Assembly: GCF_009807035.1 (NCBI RefSeq)
Contig: NZ_WUBI01000004.1
Location: forward strand, 434,001 to 498,000
Length of the DNA stretch: 64,000 bases
Direction of reading: 5' to 3'
Origin: Paenibacillus dendrobii
GTDB taxonomy: Bacteria > Bacillota > Bacilli > Paenibacillales > Paenibacillaceae
In this document: piece after piece, positions 36,101 through 43,492 of the stretch
How the letters are laid out: the number at the start of each line of letters is the position of its first letter
Numbering within the stretch: position 1 is the stretch's first letter
Notes under the pieces: generated by a model
The model's input: only the letters and a program-made list of their open reading frames with translations
The model's database searches: none
Told to the model about the DNA's origin: nothing
Made by a program: the position numbers and the translations under genes

Positions 36101-36323
36101 CATTACGAAGCCGCTGTTCGAGCGGCATGGTTACATCTTGTACGACACCTTCTGGAGCTGCCCCGGGATAGACCGCGGTGACGCTAAGGAACGGAATGTT
36201 AATGTTCGGTATCGTTTCCTGCTTCATCGCCAGACCGCTATAGAGCCCGGCTGCTGCAACGATGATCGTTAAGATCCATATTGCGAATTTATTATTGAGT
36301 GAAAAATTAATGATCCCTTTCAT
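33135..36323 (-). CDS. RND efflux transporter, AcrB/SwrC (YerP) family
   Basis: 1062 residues. Membrane helix 1 is followed by two large extracellular loops and eleven further helices. Recognisable are the start MKGIINFSLNNKFAIWILTI, IPNINIPFLSV, GAMTVAIGRVVDDSIVVIENIYR (helix 4, with the proton-relay aspartates VVDDS) and GIVVTNAIVLIDRV. In B. subtilis SwrC exports lipopeptide surfactin and affects swarming. In place of the usual hydrophilic linker there is a Gly/Ala/Gln-rich stretch at residues 249-297, an unusual insertion. A TetR gene lies just upstream on the same strand and is likely to regulate it. Confidence 0.9.
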   Translation of the reverse strand: MKGIINFSLNNKFAIWILTIIVAAAGLYSGLAMKQETIPNINIPFLSVTAVYPGAAPEGVVQDVTMPLEQRLRNVDGVKTVTSTSMENASNIAMEFDYGTDLDQATAAVREALNEVTLPEGAQKPSISKFSMSSFPVVSLSASDDSNDLEKLTKNIENQVEPALEKLPGVASISTSGQYVKEVQLKFNKEKMAQLGLSEDTVKGIVQGSSIRVPLGLFTLDESSKAVVVDGNIVSLDDLKNLTIPVIPSSGGAAAGAQGQGAGNAAAGAQGAPGGAAQGNGGAALQGNAAQGIPAGIPTVKLSDIADIQVIGKAESVSRTNGKVSIGLQIVKDNDANTVDVVNAVKDKAQELEGEFKGMHLTVLLDQGKPIEDAVSTMLSKAVFGALFAVLIILIFLRNIRSTIISILSIPLSLLIALLILWRMDVTLNMMTLGAMTVAIGRVVDDSIVVIENIYRRMTSGGEKLRGRELVREATREMFVPIMSSTIVTIAVFLPLAFVSGMVGELFMPFALTMVFALLASLLVAITLVPMLAHSLFKKGIKTSKKHDHDKPGKMALGYQRILNWSLSHKLITFGLAVILLIASCFLTPLIGTSFMPSQEDKYVMVTYSPEPGAQLESVEKRALDAEKYILEQPNVDKMQYSVGGSGNPMGGGSSNSGLFYVEYKKDTKDFENVKKNLVEGLKKQVNKGEWATMDMSGGMGGSSLSVSVFGNSLDDIKPVSDQILKLVEADAKNFEKAKTSLSKAYDQYTIIADQQKLSSMGLTAGQIAMKLSPVRERPVLTEIKVDNKEYKVYIETDSKEYKSIDDISNETITSPLGMNVPIKDVAKVEKGSSPDTITRTDGKMVVNVTANIVSSNVGQASSDLQKQIDKINKPDGVEIKFGGTTEQINDTFTQLGLAMAAAIAIVYFVLVVTFGGGLAPFAILFSLPFTIIGALVGLWIGGETLNVSSLMGALMLIGIVVTNAIVLIDRVIHKEREGMSTREALLEAGATRLRPILMTALATIGALLPLVSGLENSAGIISRGLGITVIGGLISSTLLTLVIVPVVYEFLMKFRKAKVED

Positions 36324-36367
36324 TTGGCAGGTTTCTACTCCTCTCTATATACCTTTCAAAAGTACGT

Positions 36368-37300
36368 TCATGAACGGTCAGATCTTGAGTTTACATAAAG
36401 CTGGTAAATTTCTTTCAGTTCTTCACTCATCGGCGAGAGCTCCGGTATTTGTTCCAGATTACTCATCATGCCGATCAGGATGGTCTTGCGCGGCTCCATA
36501 TCCAGCAGTTCCTTTTCAATAATCTGAATGGATTCGAGAGCGAAATCCCGCCTAGCCTCATCGATGGTAATATCCTTCAGCCTATCTTTCATTTGCTTGG
36601 TTACCATCAGGGGATGACGCAGACTGCCGGAGGCTTCCATGTACTTCTCCATCCAGTGCGACCAGATCTGCGTGGCTATCAGCGGTTCCTTGCTTGAACG
36701 AAGCGTGCTGGCAACGACGTCATCCAGAAGCGTAATCAGATGCTCTGCCATTCTGCGCAGGTTCAACGGAAGCCCCGGAATCATCAGCATTCGGATGTAG
36801 CCGCTCAGCATTCCCCCGACGAACATGGTTAAATCCATGGTGTAAGGCTGTACATCCTCTCCGTAGATCAAGACCAGTTTATTATGGAACCAATTCAGGG
36901 CATGCATATGCTTCTCGCGAAGGCATCCGTTCAGATCGGGCTTCTTGCCGCCCATATGCTGGTCACGCAGCTGCATCACGACGAATTCGCGCAGTTCGAC
37001 CAGACGGTTCAGAAGAACTTCAACCTGCTTGTGAAGCTGTTCTTTGGGAGTCAGAAGATGCTCCTGCTCCACCTGCATAACACTGTCACGGATCATCCCT
37101 TCGCAGTAAAGGTAGATACTCTGTTCCAGTTCTTCCTTGGACTTGAAATGCAAATAGAGGCTTCCCTTGGACATGCCGCAGTATTCCGCGATTTCCTGCA
37201 TGGAGGTGGATGATATCCCTTTGGTGGAAAACAGCTGCAGGGCGGTCTTCAGAATCTGTTTCTTTTTGTCCGCCAGTTTCTCAGACAAATGAACATTCAC
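36368..37300 (-). CDS. TetR-family regulator of the RND pump
   Basis: 310 residues, long for a TetR protein. The HTH is at the N-terminus (KGISSTSMQEIAEYCGMSKGSLYLHFKSKEEL); the remainder is a large all-helical ligand-binding domain. The frame starts at a GTG at 37300 almost on top of its AAAGGA, and TTG at 37288 is better spaced, so the start is uncertain by four codons. It lies upstream of, and 44 bases from, the RND gene on the same strand, so it is probably its repressor and in one operon. A TGACCGTGTAGTCA near-dyad lies upstream. Confidence 0.88.
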   Translation of the reverse strand: MNVHLSEKLADKKKQILKTALQLFSTKGISSTSMQEIAEYCGMSKGSLYLHFKSKEELEQSIYLYCEGMIRDSVMQVEQEHLLTPKEQLHKQVEVLLNRLVELREFVVMQLRDQHMGGKKPDLNGCLREKHMHALNWFHNKLVLIYGEDVQPYTMDLTMFVGGMLSGYIRMLMIPGLPLNLRRMAEHLITLLDDVVASTLRSSKEPLIATQIWSHWMEKYMEASGSLRHPLMVTKQMKDRLKDITIDEARRDFALESIQIIEKELLDMEPRKTILIGMMSNLEQIPELSPMSEELKEIYQLYVNSRSDRS

Positions 37301-37641
37301 TCCTTTCTGAACACTTCGGTTCTCAATTTGACCGTGTAGTCAGAATTATTATATTACAAAAGGCAGGGTGGATTCAAATTGTGGTCGCCGCTTGGGGGCA
37401 TCCAGTTATTAGGAAGATACTCAGAGGAAAGAATGACGCTTTCCAACGTCTTGTGATCGATGAGAGGAAAGCCATTCAGCGGAGGCTTTGCCTGGGGATA
37501 TTACAATGGCACGGCTCAGCTTGGAACTCTCTCATTCCAATAAAAAACCGCCGGAAAGGCGGAAGGCACACAGCTACATACGTTTGGAATGATGGCTTGG
37601 ATTCATTTTTTTGAAAATAGCATACAGTGGCTTGCGGAATG
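37301..37641. other. Intergenic region with TetR promoter and sigma-gene terminator
   Basis: It holds the candidate TetR operator TGACCGTGTAGTCA (37329-37342), a TATAAT on the minus strand near 37350, and the terminator at 37542-37562. I see no gene. Confidence 0.5.
37542..37562 (-). terminator. Terminator of the ECF41 sigma factor gene
   Basis: On the minus strand CCGCC, TTTCC loop, GGCGG, then TTTTTT; it lies about 80 bases past the stop codon. Confidence 0.75.
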
Positions 37642-38559
37642 TTATTCTTCGTTTCCAAGATTTGTTTGATGGAGAGAGGATTGCATGAACTTCAGCTTCG
37701 CGGGATTTTTGATCATATATAAATACTGCAGCCGGTCTCCCGATGCCGTAAATCGGAAGCAGAGCACCGCTTGAACTTCATTCCGGCTCATATATACGAT
37801 ATTGATCTCTCCATTGATCTCGATCAGGCACGCTTTCCATGTACGCAGATCCCGGTAAGCTTTTGGAGATGTGAAGAGTCTCAACAGACGTTCACGGCTG
37901 ACAATCGGACGGGTGGCCGTACGCGACGCACCTCCGCCGTCGGAGATCAGAACCGCGTCCTCTGCCAGCAAACGGAGCAGCTCCTTGGCGTCATAATGTT
38001 GAAATGCATCGGCAAAACGCTCGATCATCGCTCTGCGCTGCCCGCTCTCATACGAGATCGCAGGCATTTCGGCTGCTTTGAGCTGCTGCTTCGATCGGCT
38101 GAAGATCTTGCGGCAGTTGGCTTCCGTCTTGCCCGTCATCTCGGCGATCTGATGATATTCATACTCAAACACTTCCCTCAGCAGAAAGACCGCACGCTCC
38201 ACCGGGCCAAGGCGCTCCAGCATCAGCAGATAGGCGTAGGACAGGGTGTCCTTTTGCTCTGCAGCTAGCTCAGGGAGCAAGGCTGTGCCTGACACCGGTT
38301 CAGGGAGCCACTCGCCTACGTACTCCTCACGCGTCTTCTTGGCCGAATGCATCAGATTCAGGCAGCGGTTGGTGACTGACTTGGCGATGTAGGATTTCAT
38401 GTTCAGAATCTCCGTCATATCCTTGTTCGCAAGCTCGGCAAACAGATCTTGAACGACATCTTCGGCATCGGTAAATGTACCGAGCATTCGATAAGCAATG
38501 GACAGGGCATAGGAACGGTAGGTGCGGTAGATCGATTCGATTTCCGTGGGTTCAATCAT
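37642..38559 (-). CDS. ECF41-family RNA polymerase sigma factor
   Basis: 305 residues. Sigma-2 (about 10-75) and sigma-4 (about 108-165) regions are followed by a SnoaL-like C-terminal domain that serves in place of a separate anti-sigma. All three signatures of ECF41 sigma factors are visible: WLPEP (84-88) in the linker, DGGG (207-210) in the extension, and a NPDKL-like NPAKL (285-289) near the end. ATG 38559 follows AGGAGGCTCTCGA; upstream in-frame codons are excluded. It lies just downstream of the carboxymuconolactone-decarboxylase gene it is expected to control. Confidence 0.92.
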   Translation of the reverse strand: MIEPTEIESIYRTYRSYALSIAYRMLGTFTDAEDVVQDLFAELANKDMTEILNMKSYIAKSVTNRCLNLMHSAKKTREEYVGEWLPEPVSGTALLPELAAEQKDTLSYAYLLMLERLGPVERAVFLLREVFEYEYHQIAEMTGKTEANCRKIFSRSKQQLKAAEMPAISYESGQRRAMIERFADAFQHYDAKELLRLLAEDAVLISDGGGASRTATRPIVSRERLLRLFTSPKAYRDLRTWKACLIEINGEINIVYMSRNEVQAVLCFRFTASGDRLQYLYMIKNPAKLKFMQSSLHQTNLGNEE

Positions 38560-38581
38560 TCGAGAGCCTCCTAGATACGGA

Positions 38582-38611
38582 TGAACCCAAGAAGATTGGA
38601 GCCTGGGTTCA
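38582..38611. repeat. Inverted repeat in the sigma factor leader
   Basis: TGAACCCA (38582-38589) and TGGGTTCA (38604-38611) are perfect complements, with a 14-base loop, 23 bases upstream of the ECF41 start. It could form a leader hairpin or be an operator. Confidence 0.45.
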
Positions 38612-38712
38612 GGTAGAATCGTTACGGGTATGCAAAAAAATCGGTTCAAGGCATAGGGATGGTACGGTAGGATCGATGCAAATCTATTTCGTTCCTATCA
38701 TATAATTATGAA

Positions 38713-38760
38713 AAGAAGAAAGAAACCCTGCGCCTTATTAAGGTCAGGGTTTCTTTCTGT
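38713..38760 (-). terminator. Terminator of the CMD gene
   Basis: AGAAAGAAACCCTG pairs perfectly with CAGGGTTTCTTTCT (14 pairs). On the minus strand it is followed by a T-rich tail, and it isolates the sigma factor as a separate unit. Confidence 0.8.
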
Positions 38761-38785
38761 TTACAGGAGTTTTTGTTGGATTATC

Positions 38786-39232
38786 TCAATCAAAACATCC
38801 CGGGAACATGCCCGTGGATATCGCGATCCGGTTCCAGCTGTTGATCGTATTGATGGCCAGAATCAACTCCATAAATGTTTTTTCGTCAAAGGCCTCTCTG
38901 GCCTGGTCATATACGTCTTCCGGGACGCCGTTCTCGGAAATTCTCGTTACCGCTTCAGCCAGCGTAAGCGCGGCCCGTTCCGGCTCTGTGTAGATCGGAG
39001 CTTCCCGCCAAGCATTCAGCAGCAGAATATGGTCCTGGTAATCCCCGAGTTTCAGCAGATCCTTGGCATGCATATCGAGGCAAAATGCGCACCCGTTGAT
39101 TTGGGACACACGGATCTTGATTAGCTCATGCAGCACCTTATCAATGGATGAACTTGAATCGGATTTTTGCAGGTTCATCATCGCTTGTAGGACATGCGGA
39201 CTCGAGGTCCGGTAATTTAATCTTAACTTCAT
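38786..39232 (-). CDS. Carboxymuconolactone decarboxylase/AhpD-like protein (ECF41 partner)
   Basis: 148 residues with the AhpD-type redox motif C48-x-x-C51 and H55 (INGCAFCLDMHAKDLL). These proteins act as alkylhydroperoxidases or related thiol enzymes. ATG 39232 follows AAGGAGGAG; an ATG further upstream has no ribosome site. It is a typical ECF41 target: genes for CMD, oxidoreductase or epimerase proteins next to an ECF41 sigma factor are known to be its sole or main targets, and an ECF41-type promoter lies upstream. Confidence 0.9.
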   Translation of the reverse strand: MKLRLNYRTSSPHVLQAMMNLQKSDSSSSIDKVLHELIKIRVSQINGCAFCLDMHAKDLLKLGDYQDHILLLNAWREAPIYTEPERAALTLAEAVTRISENGVPEDVYDQAREAFDEKTFMELILAINTINSWNRIAISTGMFPGCFD

Positions 39233-39291
39233 TGGGTTTCTCCTCCTTGGTCCCTGATCTGTAGGATGGTTCATTATCCTTACCTAAGGAA

Positions 39292-39318
39292 GACAAAGGA
39301 GGAGTCTGCTTTGTGACA
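39292..39318 (-). promoter_or_regulatory. ECF41-type promoter upstream of the CMD gene
   Basis: Read on the minus strand: TGTCACA (39318-39312), a spacer of 16 bases, then TGTC (39295-39292). The published ECF41 promoter is TGTCACA-N16-CGTC. Ten of the eleven positions match with exact spacing. Confidence 0.8.
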
Positions 39319-39322
39319 TGAA

Positions 39323-39637
39323 TCAAGAAATTAATTTAAGACCTACGGCCGAGCCGAGAATCATCGCGATGAACAACACTCTCCGCCATTCCTTCGGCTC
39401 CCCGAACAGAAGCATGCCAACCACGGTACTGCCGACGGTTCCAATCCCGGTCCATACGGCGTACGCCGTACCCATCGGGAGGGTGTTCATTGCATAAGAG
39501 AGCAGCAGGAAGCTGCAGACGAAAGACGCGAGCATGAGCAAGTAGGCAGACCAGCCCTTTTTTTGCGTCACGCCCTTGATGCCGATGACCCCGAAAATTT
39601 CGCATAATCCGGCGATTACAATTGCTGCCCAAGCCAT
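39323..39637 (-). CDS. SMR-family efflux subunit (second of a pair)
   Basis: 104 residues, four hydrophobic helices, with the membrane-embedded glutamate in GLCEIFGVIGIKG (E13) that binds cation substrates, and GTAYAVWTGIGTVGSTVVGML, typical of small multidrug resistance proteins. It overlaps the first SMR gene by one base. Paired SMR proteins, such as B. subtilis YvdR-YvdS or YkkCD, function as heterodimers. No guanidine riboswitch precedes the pair. Confidence 0.92.
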   Translation of the reverse strand: MAWAAIVIAGLCEIFGVIGIKGVTQKKGWSAYLLMLASFVCSFLLLSYAMNTLPMGTAYAVWTGIGTVGSTVVGMLLFGEPKEWRRVLFIAMILGSAVGLKLIS

Positions 39638-39981
39638 TACGCATCCGCTCCTTTCTTGCTGCCTTCATCCGCCGTAATCAGCTTCAAGCCGATAACGCCT
39701 GCCAGCAGTACGAGAATGAGCAGGGTCTTTGACCATCGGAAGGGCTCGCCGAAGACCAGCATTTCCGTAACGACGGTTCCCGCCGTTCCAAGGCCCGTAA
39801 AGACCGCGTATACCGTACCCACAGGCAGATGTTTCGACGCGTCGATAATGAGAAAAAAGCTGATGATAATAGCCACTGCCGTCAAAATCCATTCCAGGAC
39901 GTTGCTGGAGTGTTTCAGGCCCGATACCCACAGCACCTCCACAACACCGCCCAAAATAACAAATAACCAATGCCGATTCAT
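39637..39981 (-). CDS. SMR-family efflux subunit (first of a pair)
   Basis: 114 residues, four helices, with E14/E15 region VVEVLWVSGLKHSS and GTVYAVFTGLGTAGTVVTEML. It begins 14 bases after the TetR stop codon on the same strand, so the three genes TetR-SMR-SMR form one operon, like yvdT-yvdS-yvdR in B. subtilis. It lacks a charged specificity loop readable by eye. Confidence 0.92.
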   Translation of the reverse strand: MNRHWLFVILGGVVEVLWVSGLKHSSNVLEWILTAVAIIISFFLIIDASKHLPVGTVYAVFTGLGTAGTVVTEMLVFGEPFRWSKTLLILVLLAGVIGLKLITADEGSKKGADA

Positions 39982-39995
39982 GGTGTTCTCCTCCT

Positions 39996-40598
39996 TTACT
40001 GTCCCCTATGGGGATCAGCTGCTTGAATTCCTGCCCAGTAAATGGGCCATGAAGCCTTCAGTCTCCGCTGAGCGCCGGGCAGCCCGCCATATACCATCTC
40101 TACAAGGATGCCGTCTACCAGCGTCATATATGCAACAGCCGCATCTTCCGGATGGGCCGCAATTTGGACGAAACCATCTGCCTTGGCCTGCTCCATCAGG
40201 TGGACAACTTGTCTTTCCATCGAATCCAGGAAGGGGTAAATCAGTTCCATTACCTCGTCGTAGAGAGAAGAGGGCGGGAAAAAGGCCATCCGTAGCACGA
40301 ATTTGCTCTCGCTGCTGCGGGTGTATTCCTCCTGCAGGAATTCCAGCAGCTCGGATAGGCGTTTCTCAAGCGGTTGGTCCCTGAGGCTGACGATATAGCG
40401 GGTAATCCGCCGCTTTTCTTCCTTCAGCGCATTTTTGAGCGTGCTGAGGAACAGATCATCCTTGCCCTTGAAGTGGGCGTATATGGAGGGCTTTTTAATG
40501 CCCACGTCTTCGGCTATTTTTTGAAGGGATGCTCCTTCGTATCCTTCCTGTGCAAAATGAGCCAGCGCGGTTTCCACAAGCGTGCGTTTTGCATTCAT
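39996..40598 (-). CDS. TetR-family regulator of the SMR pair
   Basis: 200 residues. N-terminal HTH (EGYEGASLQKIAEDVGIKKPSIYAHFKGKDDL) and an all-helical sensing domain. It heads the operon with the two SMR genes, so it is probably their ligand-responsive repressor (YvdT-like). A perfect palindrome upstream is its likely operator. ATG 40598 is preceded by GGAG. Confidence 0.9.
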   Translation of the reverse strand: MNAKRTLVETALAHFAQEGYEGASLQKIAEDVGIKKPSIYAHFKGKDDLFLSTLKNALKEEKRRITRYIVSLRDQPLEKRLSELLEFLQEEYTRSSESKFVLRMAFFPPSSLYDEVMELIYPFLDSMERQVVHLMEQAKADGFVQIAAHPEDAAVAYMTLVDGILVEMVYGGLPGAQRRLKASWPIYWAGIQAADPHRGQ

Positions 40599-40623
40599 AT
40601 CATCAACTCCATCTTTTTGCTAA

Positions 40624-40637
40624 CTAACGATCGTTAG
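40624..40637. promoter_or_regulatory. Perfect palindromic operator of the TetR-SMR operon
   Basis: CTAACGATCGTTAG is its own complement. It lies 26 bases upstream of the TetR start and just downstream of a TTGACA-like -35 on the minus strand (40671-40666). This is where a TetR dimer would block transcription. Confidence 0.65.
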
Positions 40638-40890
40638 GTAATATCTTTTCACGAAATTACATGACTGTCAAGCGTTTCGAAAAAACTGCATAACACGATA
40701 CCAATCAAGAAGCAGAACCTACTGCTAAACTTCCGCCAAAATCAATTATTCTCTGTGGAAATGCGTCGAACAGACCGTTTTTTTCTGTATTTTATATAGG
40801 AAGATCGGCCCTGTTCATGTAAAATATAACTTACTGGCTCTCATCGATTCGTTCTGAAAGAGTGATGTTGATATAAAAGTGAGGGAAGAT

Positions 40891-42396
40891 ATGAGAAGAG
40901 GAATACAGGCTGTTTTGGTAGCCGTTTTATTATTCGTTTTTTATTATTTCGGCTTTGGTTTTTTCGGTAAAACGGCGGGGACCATCGTCAGTATTTTCTC
41001 TACTCTGACGGTCGTATCGCTCGGATTTATGATATTTATGGAAAACAGGAATCCTTCCTCTACCATGGCCTGGATTCTGCTGCTTGCACTCATGCCTGTC
41101 GTGGGGCTGTTTTTTTATTTTCTTTTCGGACAAAACTACTTCAAACGCCGTAAATTCAACAAGAAGGCTGAACAAGATTTGAAGTCCTACGAACGATTGG
41201 AAGAAGGTAACGTGCGTATTCACCAGGATCTGTCGGGCTTCAATCCGATGCAGCAGCAACTGCTAAGGCTGTCGCAGAGGCTGGCGAGAACGCCGATTTC
41301 CTTTTCAAGCGAAACCAAGATTTTGACAAACGGAAAAGAGACCTTTTCGACCTTGCTGCAGGAGCTGCAGAAGGCCAATCATCATATCCACATGGAGTAT
41401 TACATCTACCGGGCGGACGACATCGGGACCCGAATTCAGCGGATTCTGATCGATAAAGCCAAAGCCGGTGTTCATGTGAGGTTCATGTATGATGCCTGGG
41501 GCAGCATGCAGCTCCCCAAATCTTTTTTGCAGGAAATGTCGGCCGCAGGGGTGCAGGTGGTTGCATACGGCAGCTCGAAAGCCTTTTTCTTGTCGAGGGT
41601 CAATTACCGTAATCATCGCAAAATTGTTGTCGTTGACGGCGAAGTCGGCTTTATCGGCGGACTGAACGTAGGTGACGAATATCTAAGCCGCAATTCAGCC
41701 TACGGATTCTGGCGCGACACGCATATGTCCGTTAAAGGCGAGGCGGTAAGGACGCTCCAGATTATTTTTCTTCAGGACTGGCACTACATGACGGGAGAAA
41801 AGGTGCTTGAAGCGGAATACCTCTCGCCGCTCCTGTCCGAGCGCAGCAGCGGGGCGGTGCAGATTATACCGAGCGGACCGGATAATGACCGCCGCGCGCT
41901 TAAGAATATTTTTTTCTCCATGATTACTTCCGCACAAAAGTCAGTTTGGCTGGCTACGCCGTATTTCATACCGGATGACGATATTCTGACCTCCCTGCGC
42001 GTAGCTGCGATGTCGGGCCTTGATGTGCGTATTCTGTTTCCGGCCAAACCGGATAAATGGCTGCCTTTCTTGGCATCCCATTCCTATTTTCCGACACTGC
42101 TCGATGTGGGCGTCCAAATTTATGAATATGAAAAAGGCTTTCTCCACTCCAAGCTGCTGATTATCGATGGGGAAGTGGCCACGATCGGTACGGCGAATAT
42201 GGATATGCGGAGTTTCCACTTGAACTTCGAAGTGAATGCCCTGCTGGTACAAACGGATAGCGTTCAGCGCATTGTGACGGATTTCGAACGGGATTTGAAA
42301 TCAACGAAGCAGATTAATCCGGAGAATTTCATGAAAAAAAGAATTTACGAGCGCTTCCTGGAGTCGCTTGCCCGGCTGATGTCCCCGCTGCTATAG
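40891..42396 (+). CDS. cls: Cardiolipin synthase
   Basis: 501 residues. Two N-terminal membrane helices (about 1-25, 30-50 and a third near 60-80) with the PLDc_N domain, then two phospholipase-D HKD motifs: NHRKIVVVDGEVGFIGG and LHSKLLIIDGEVATIGTANMDMRS. It condenses two phosphatidylglycerol molecules to cardiolipin at the membrane. ATG 40891 has GAGGGAAG before it; the GTG at 40879 has no ribosome site. It stands alone, divergent from the TetR-SMR operon. Confidence 0.93.
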   Translation: MRRGIQAVLVAVLLFVFYYFGFGFFGKTAGTIVSIFSTLTVVSLGFMIFMENRNPSSTMAWILLLALMPVVGLFFYFLFGQNYFKRRKFNKKAEQDLKSYERLEEGNVRIHQDLSGFNPMQQQLLRLSQRLARTPISFSSETKILTNGKETFSTLLQELQKANHHIHMEYYIYRADDIGTRIQRILIDKAKAGVHVRFMYDAWGSMQLPKSFLQEMSAAGVQVVAYGSSKAFFLSRVNYRNHRKIVVVDGEVGFIGGLNVGDEYLSRNSAYGFWRDTHMSVKGEAVRTLQIIFLQDWHYMTGEKVLEAEYLSPLLSERSSGAVQIIPSGPDNDRRALKNIFFSMITSAQKSVWLATPYFIPDDDILTSLRVAAMSGLDVRILFPAKPDKWLPFLASHSYFPTLLDVGVQIYEYEKGFLHSKLLIIDGEVATIGTANMDMRSFHLNFEVNALLVQTDSVQRIVTDFERDLKSTKQINPENFMKKRIYERFLESLARLMSPLL

Positions 42397-42451
42397 CGGG
42401 TCTTTCCTTCGGGATGGAGTTGACAGCGGGGTGCGGACATTTTATTATTAG

Positions 42452-42466
42452 TGATAATGATTATCA
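42452..42466. promoter_or_regulatory. Fur box
   Basis: TGATAATGATTATCA is a perfect 7-1-7 inverted repeat matching the Bacillus Fur core, extended by a further TTATTA/ATTATT. It lies about 120 bases upstream of the siderophore ATPase gene and indicates iron-repressed expression. Confidence 0.85.
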
Positions 42467-42584
42467 ATTATTAGAGTGGATACAAGGCGATTTACTATGA
42501 CATATATTTCACAGGATCGTTGTGACCGATAATATATACTTAAAGCAATGAAATGAAGAACAGAGAATGGGGAGGTAACCGGCG

Positions 42585-43412
42585 ATGACCCTTTTGCAAA
42601 CCGAATCACTGACGCTCAGTTACGGAGATACGGAGATTATTAAGGACCTCAGTCTTCATGTTCCTGAAGGCAAGGTGACCGTGCTGATCGGCAGTAACGG
42701 CTGCGGCAAATCGACGCTGCTGCGTTCGCTGGCGCGCCTTCTCAGACCCAAGAGCGGTTCTGTGCTTCTGGACGGAAAAGAAATACACCGTACGTCGACC
42801 AAAGAGATTGCCCGGAATATGGCGATTCTGCCGCAAGGGCCGACCGCGCCGGAAGGGTTGACTGTACTGCAGCTGGTGAAGCAGGGCCGTTATCCTCACC
42901 AGTCCTGGCTGAAGCAGTGGAGCGTGGAAGATGAACGGCTGGTACGCGATGCGCTGGCGATGACGGGATTATCTGACCTTTCGGAACGTACCGTCGACTC
43001 TTTGTCAGGCGGGCAGCGACAACGGGCTTGGATTGCCATGACTCTTGCGCAGAATACGGACCTGATTCTGCTGGACGAACCGACAACTTATCTGGATCTC
43101 AGCCACCAAATCGAAGTGCTGGATCTCTTATACGAACTGAACCGTGAACAGGGACGTACCATTGTCATGGTGCTTCATGATTTGAATTTGGCCTGCCGTT
43201 ATGCGGATCATATGATTGCAGTCAAGGATCAGGGCGTATACTGTGCCGGAGCTCCGGAGGACGTATTGACTCCTCAAATGGTCAAGGAAGTGTTCTGCAT
43301 GGACTGCATGATTGCCGAGGACCCGATTTTTGGTACTCCGATGTGCGTACCGCACGGTAAAGGCCGCATATGCGGGGAACGATGTCAGCTTAAAGCCGTG
43401 TGTGAGAAATAA
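42585..43412 (+). CDS. Iron-siderophore ABC transporter ATPase (FecE/YusV type)
   Basis: 275 residues. Walker A GSNGCGKST, signature LSGGQRQRAW, Walker B LILLDEPTTYLD and switch histidine HDLN are intact. It matches the FhuC/FecE/YusV family, and its solitary position, without binding protein or permease, is like B. subtilis YusV, the shared ATPase for several siderophore permeases. ATG 42585 follows GGGGAGGTAACC. A clear Fur box lies upstream. The C-terminus contains seven cysteines in its last 45 residues (CMDCMIAED, then CVP, CGERC, VCEK), more than I expect and possibly a metal site. Confidence 0.9.
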   Translation: MTLLQTESLTLSYGDTEIIKDLSLHVPEGKVTVLIGSNGCGKSTLLRSLARLLRPKSGSVLLDGKEIHRTSTKEIARNMAILPQGPTAPEGLTVLQLVKQGRYPHQSWLKQWSVEDERLVRDALAMTGLSDLSERTVDSLSGGQRQRAWIAMTLAQNTDLILLDEPTTYLDLSHQIEVLDLLYELNREQGRTIVMVLHDLNLACRYADHMIAVKDQGVYCAGAPEDVLTPQMVKEVFCMDCMIAEDPIFGTPMCVPHGKGRICGERCQLKAVCEK

Positions 43413-43420
43413 TTGGAATG

Positions 43421-43457
43421 AAAAGATGCTCTGCCTCAGGCAGAGCATCTTTTTTTG
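43421..43457 (+). terminator. Terminator of the siderophore ATPase gene
   Basis: AAAAGATGCTCTGCC, TCA loop, GGCAGAGCATCTTTT then more T. It also flanks the end of the PLD-like gene on the other strand. Confidence 0.9.
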
Positions 43458-43492
43458 TGTTTGTATAAGTCGAATGGGTCCATATCCCCAAC

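Noticed and set aside
37210..37614. 134-codon plus-strand frame
   Set aside because: It lies antisense to the TetR start and the sigma-gene terminator, with no coding character or ribosome site.
39323..39981. Guanidine exporter under a ykkC riboswitch
   Set aside because: No ykkC-type aptamer precedes the operon; a TetR gene leads it.
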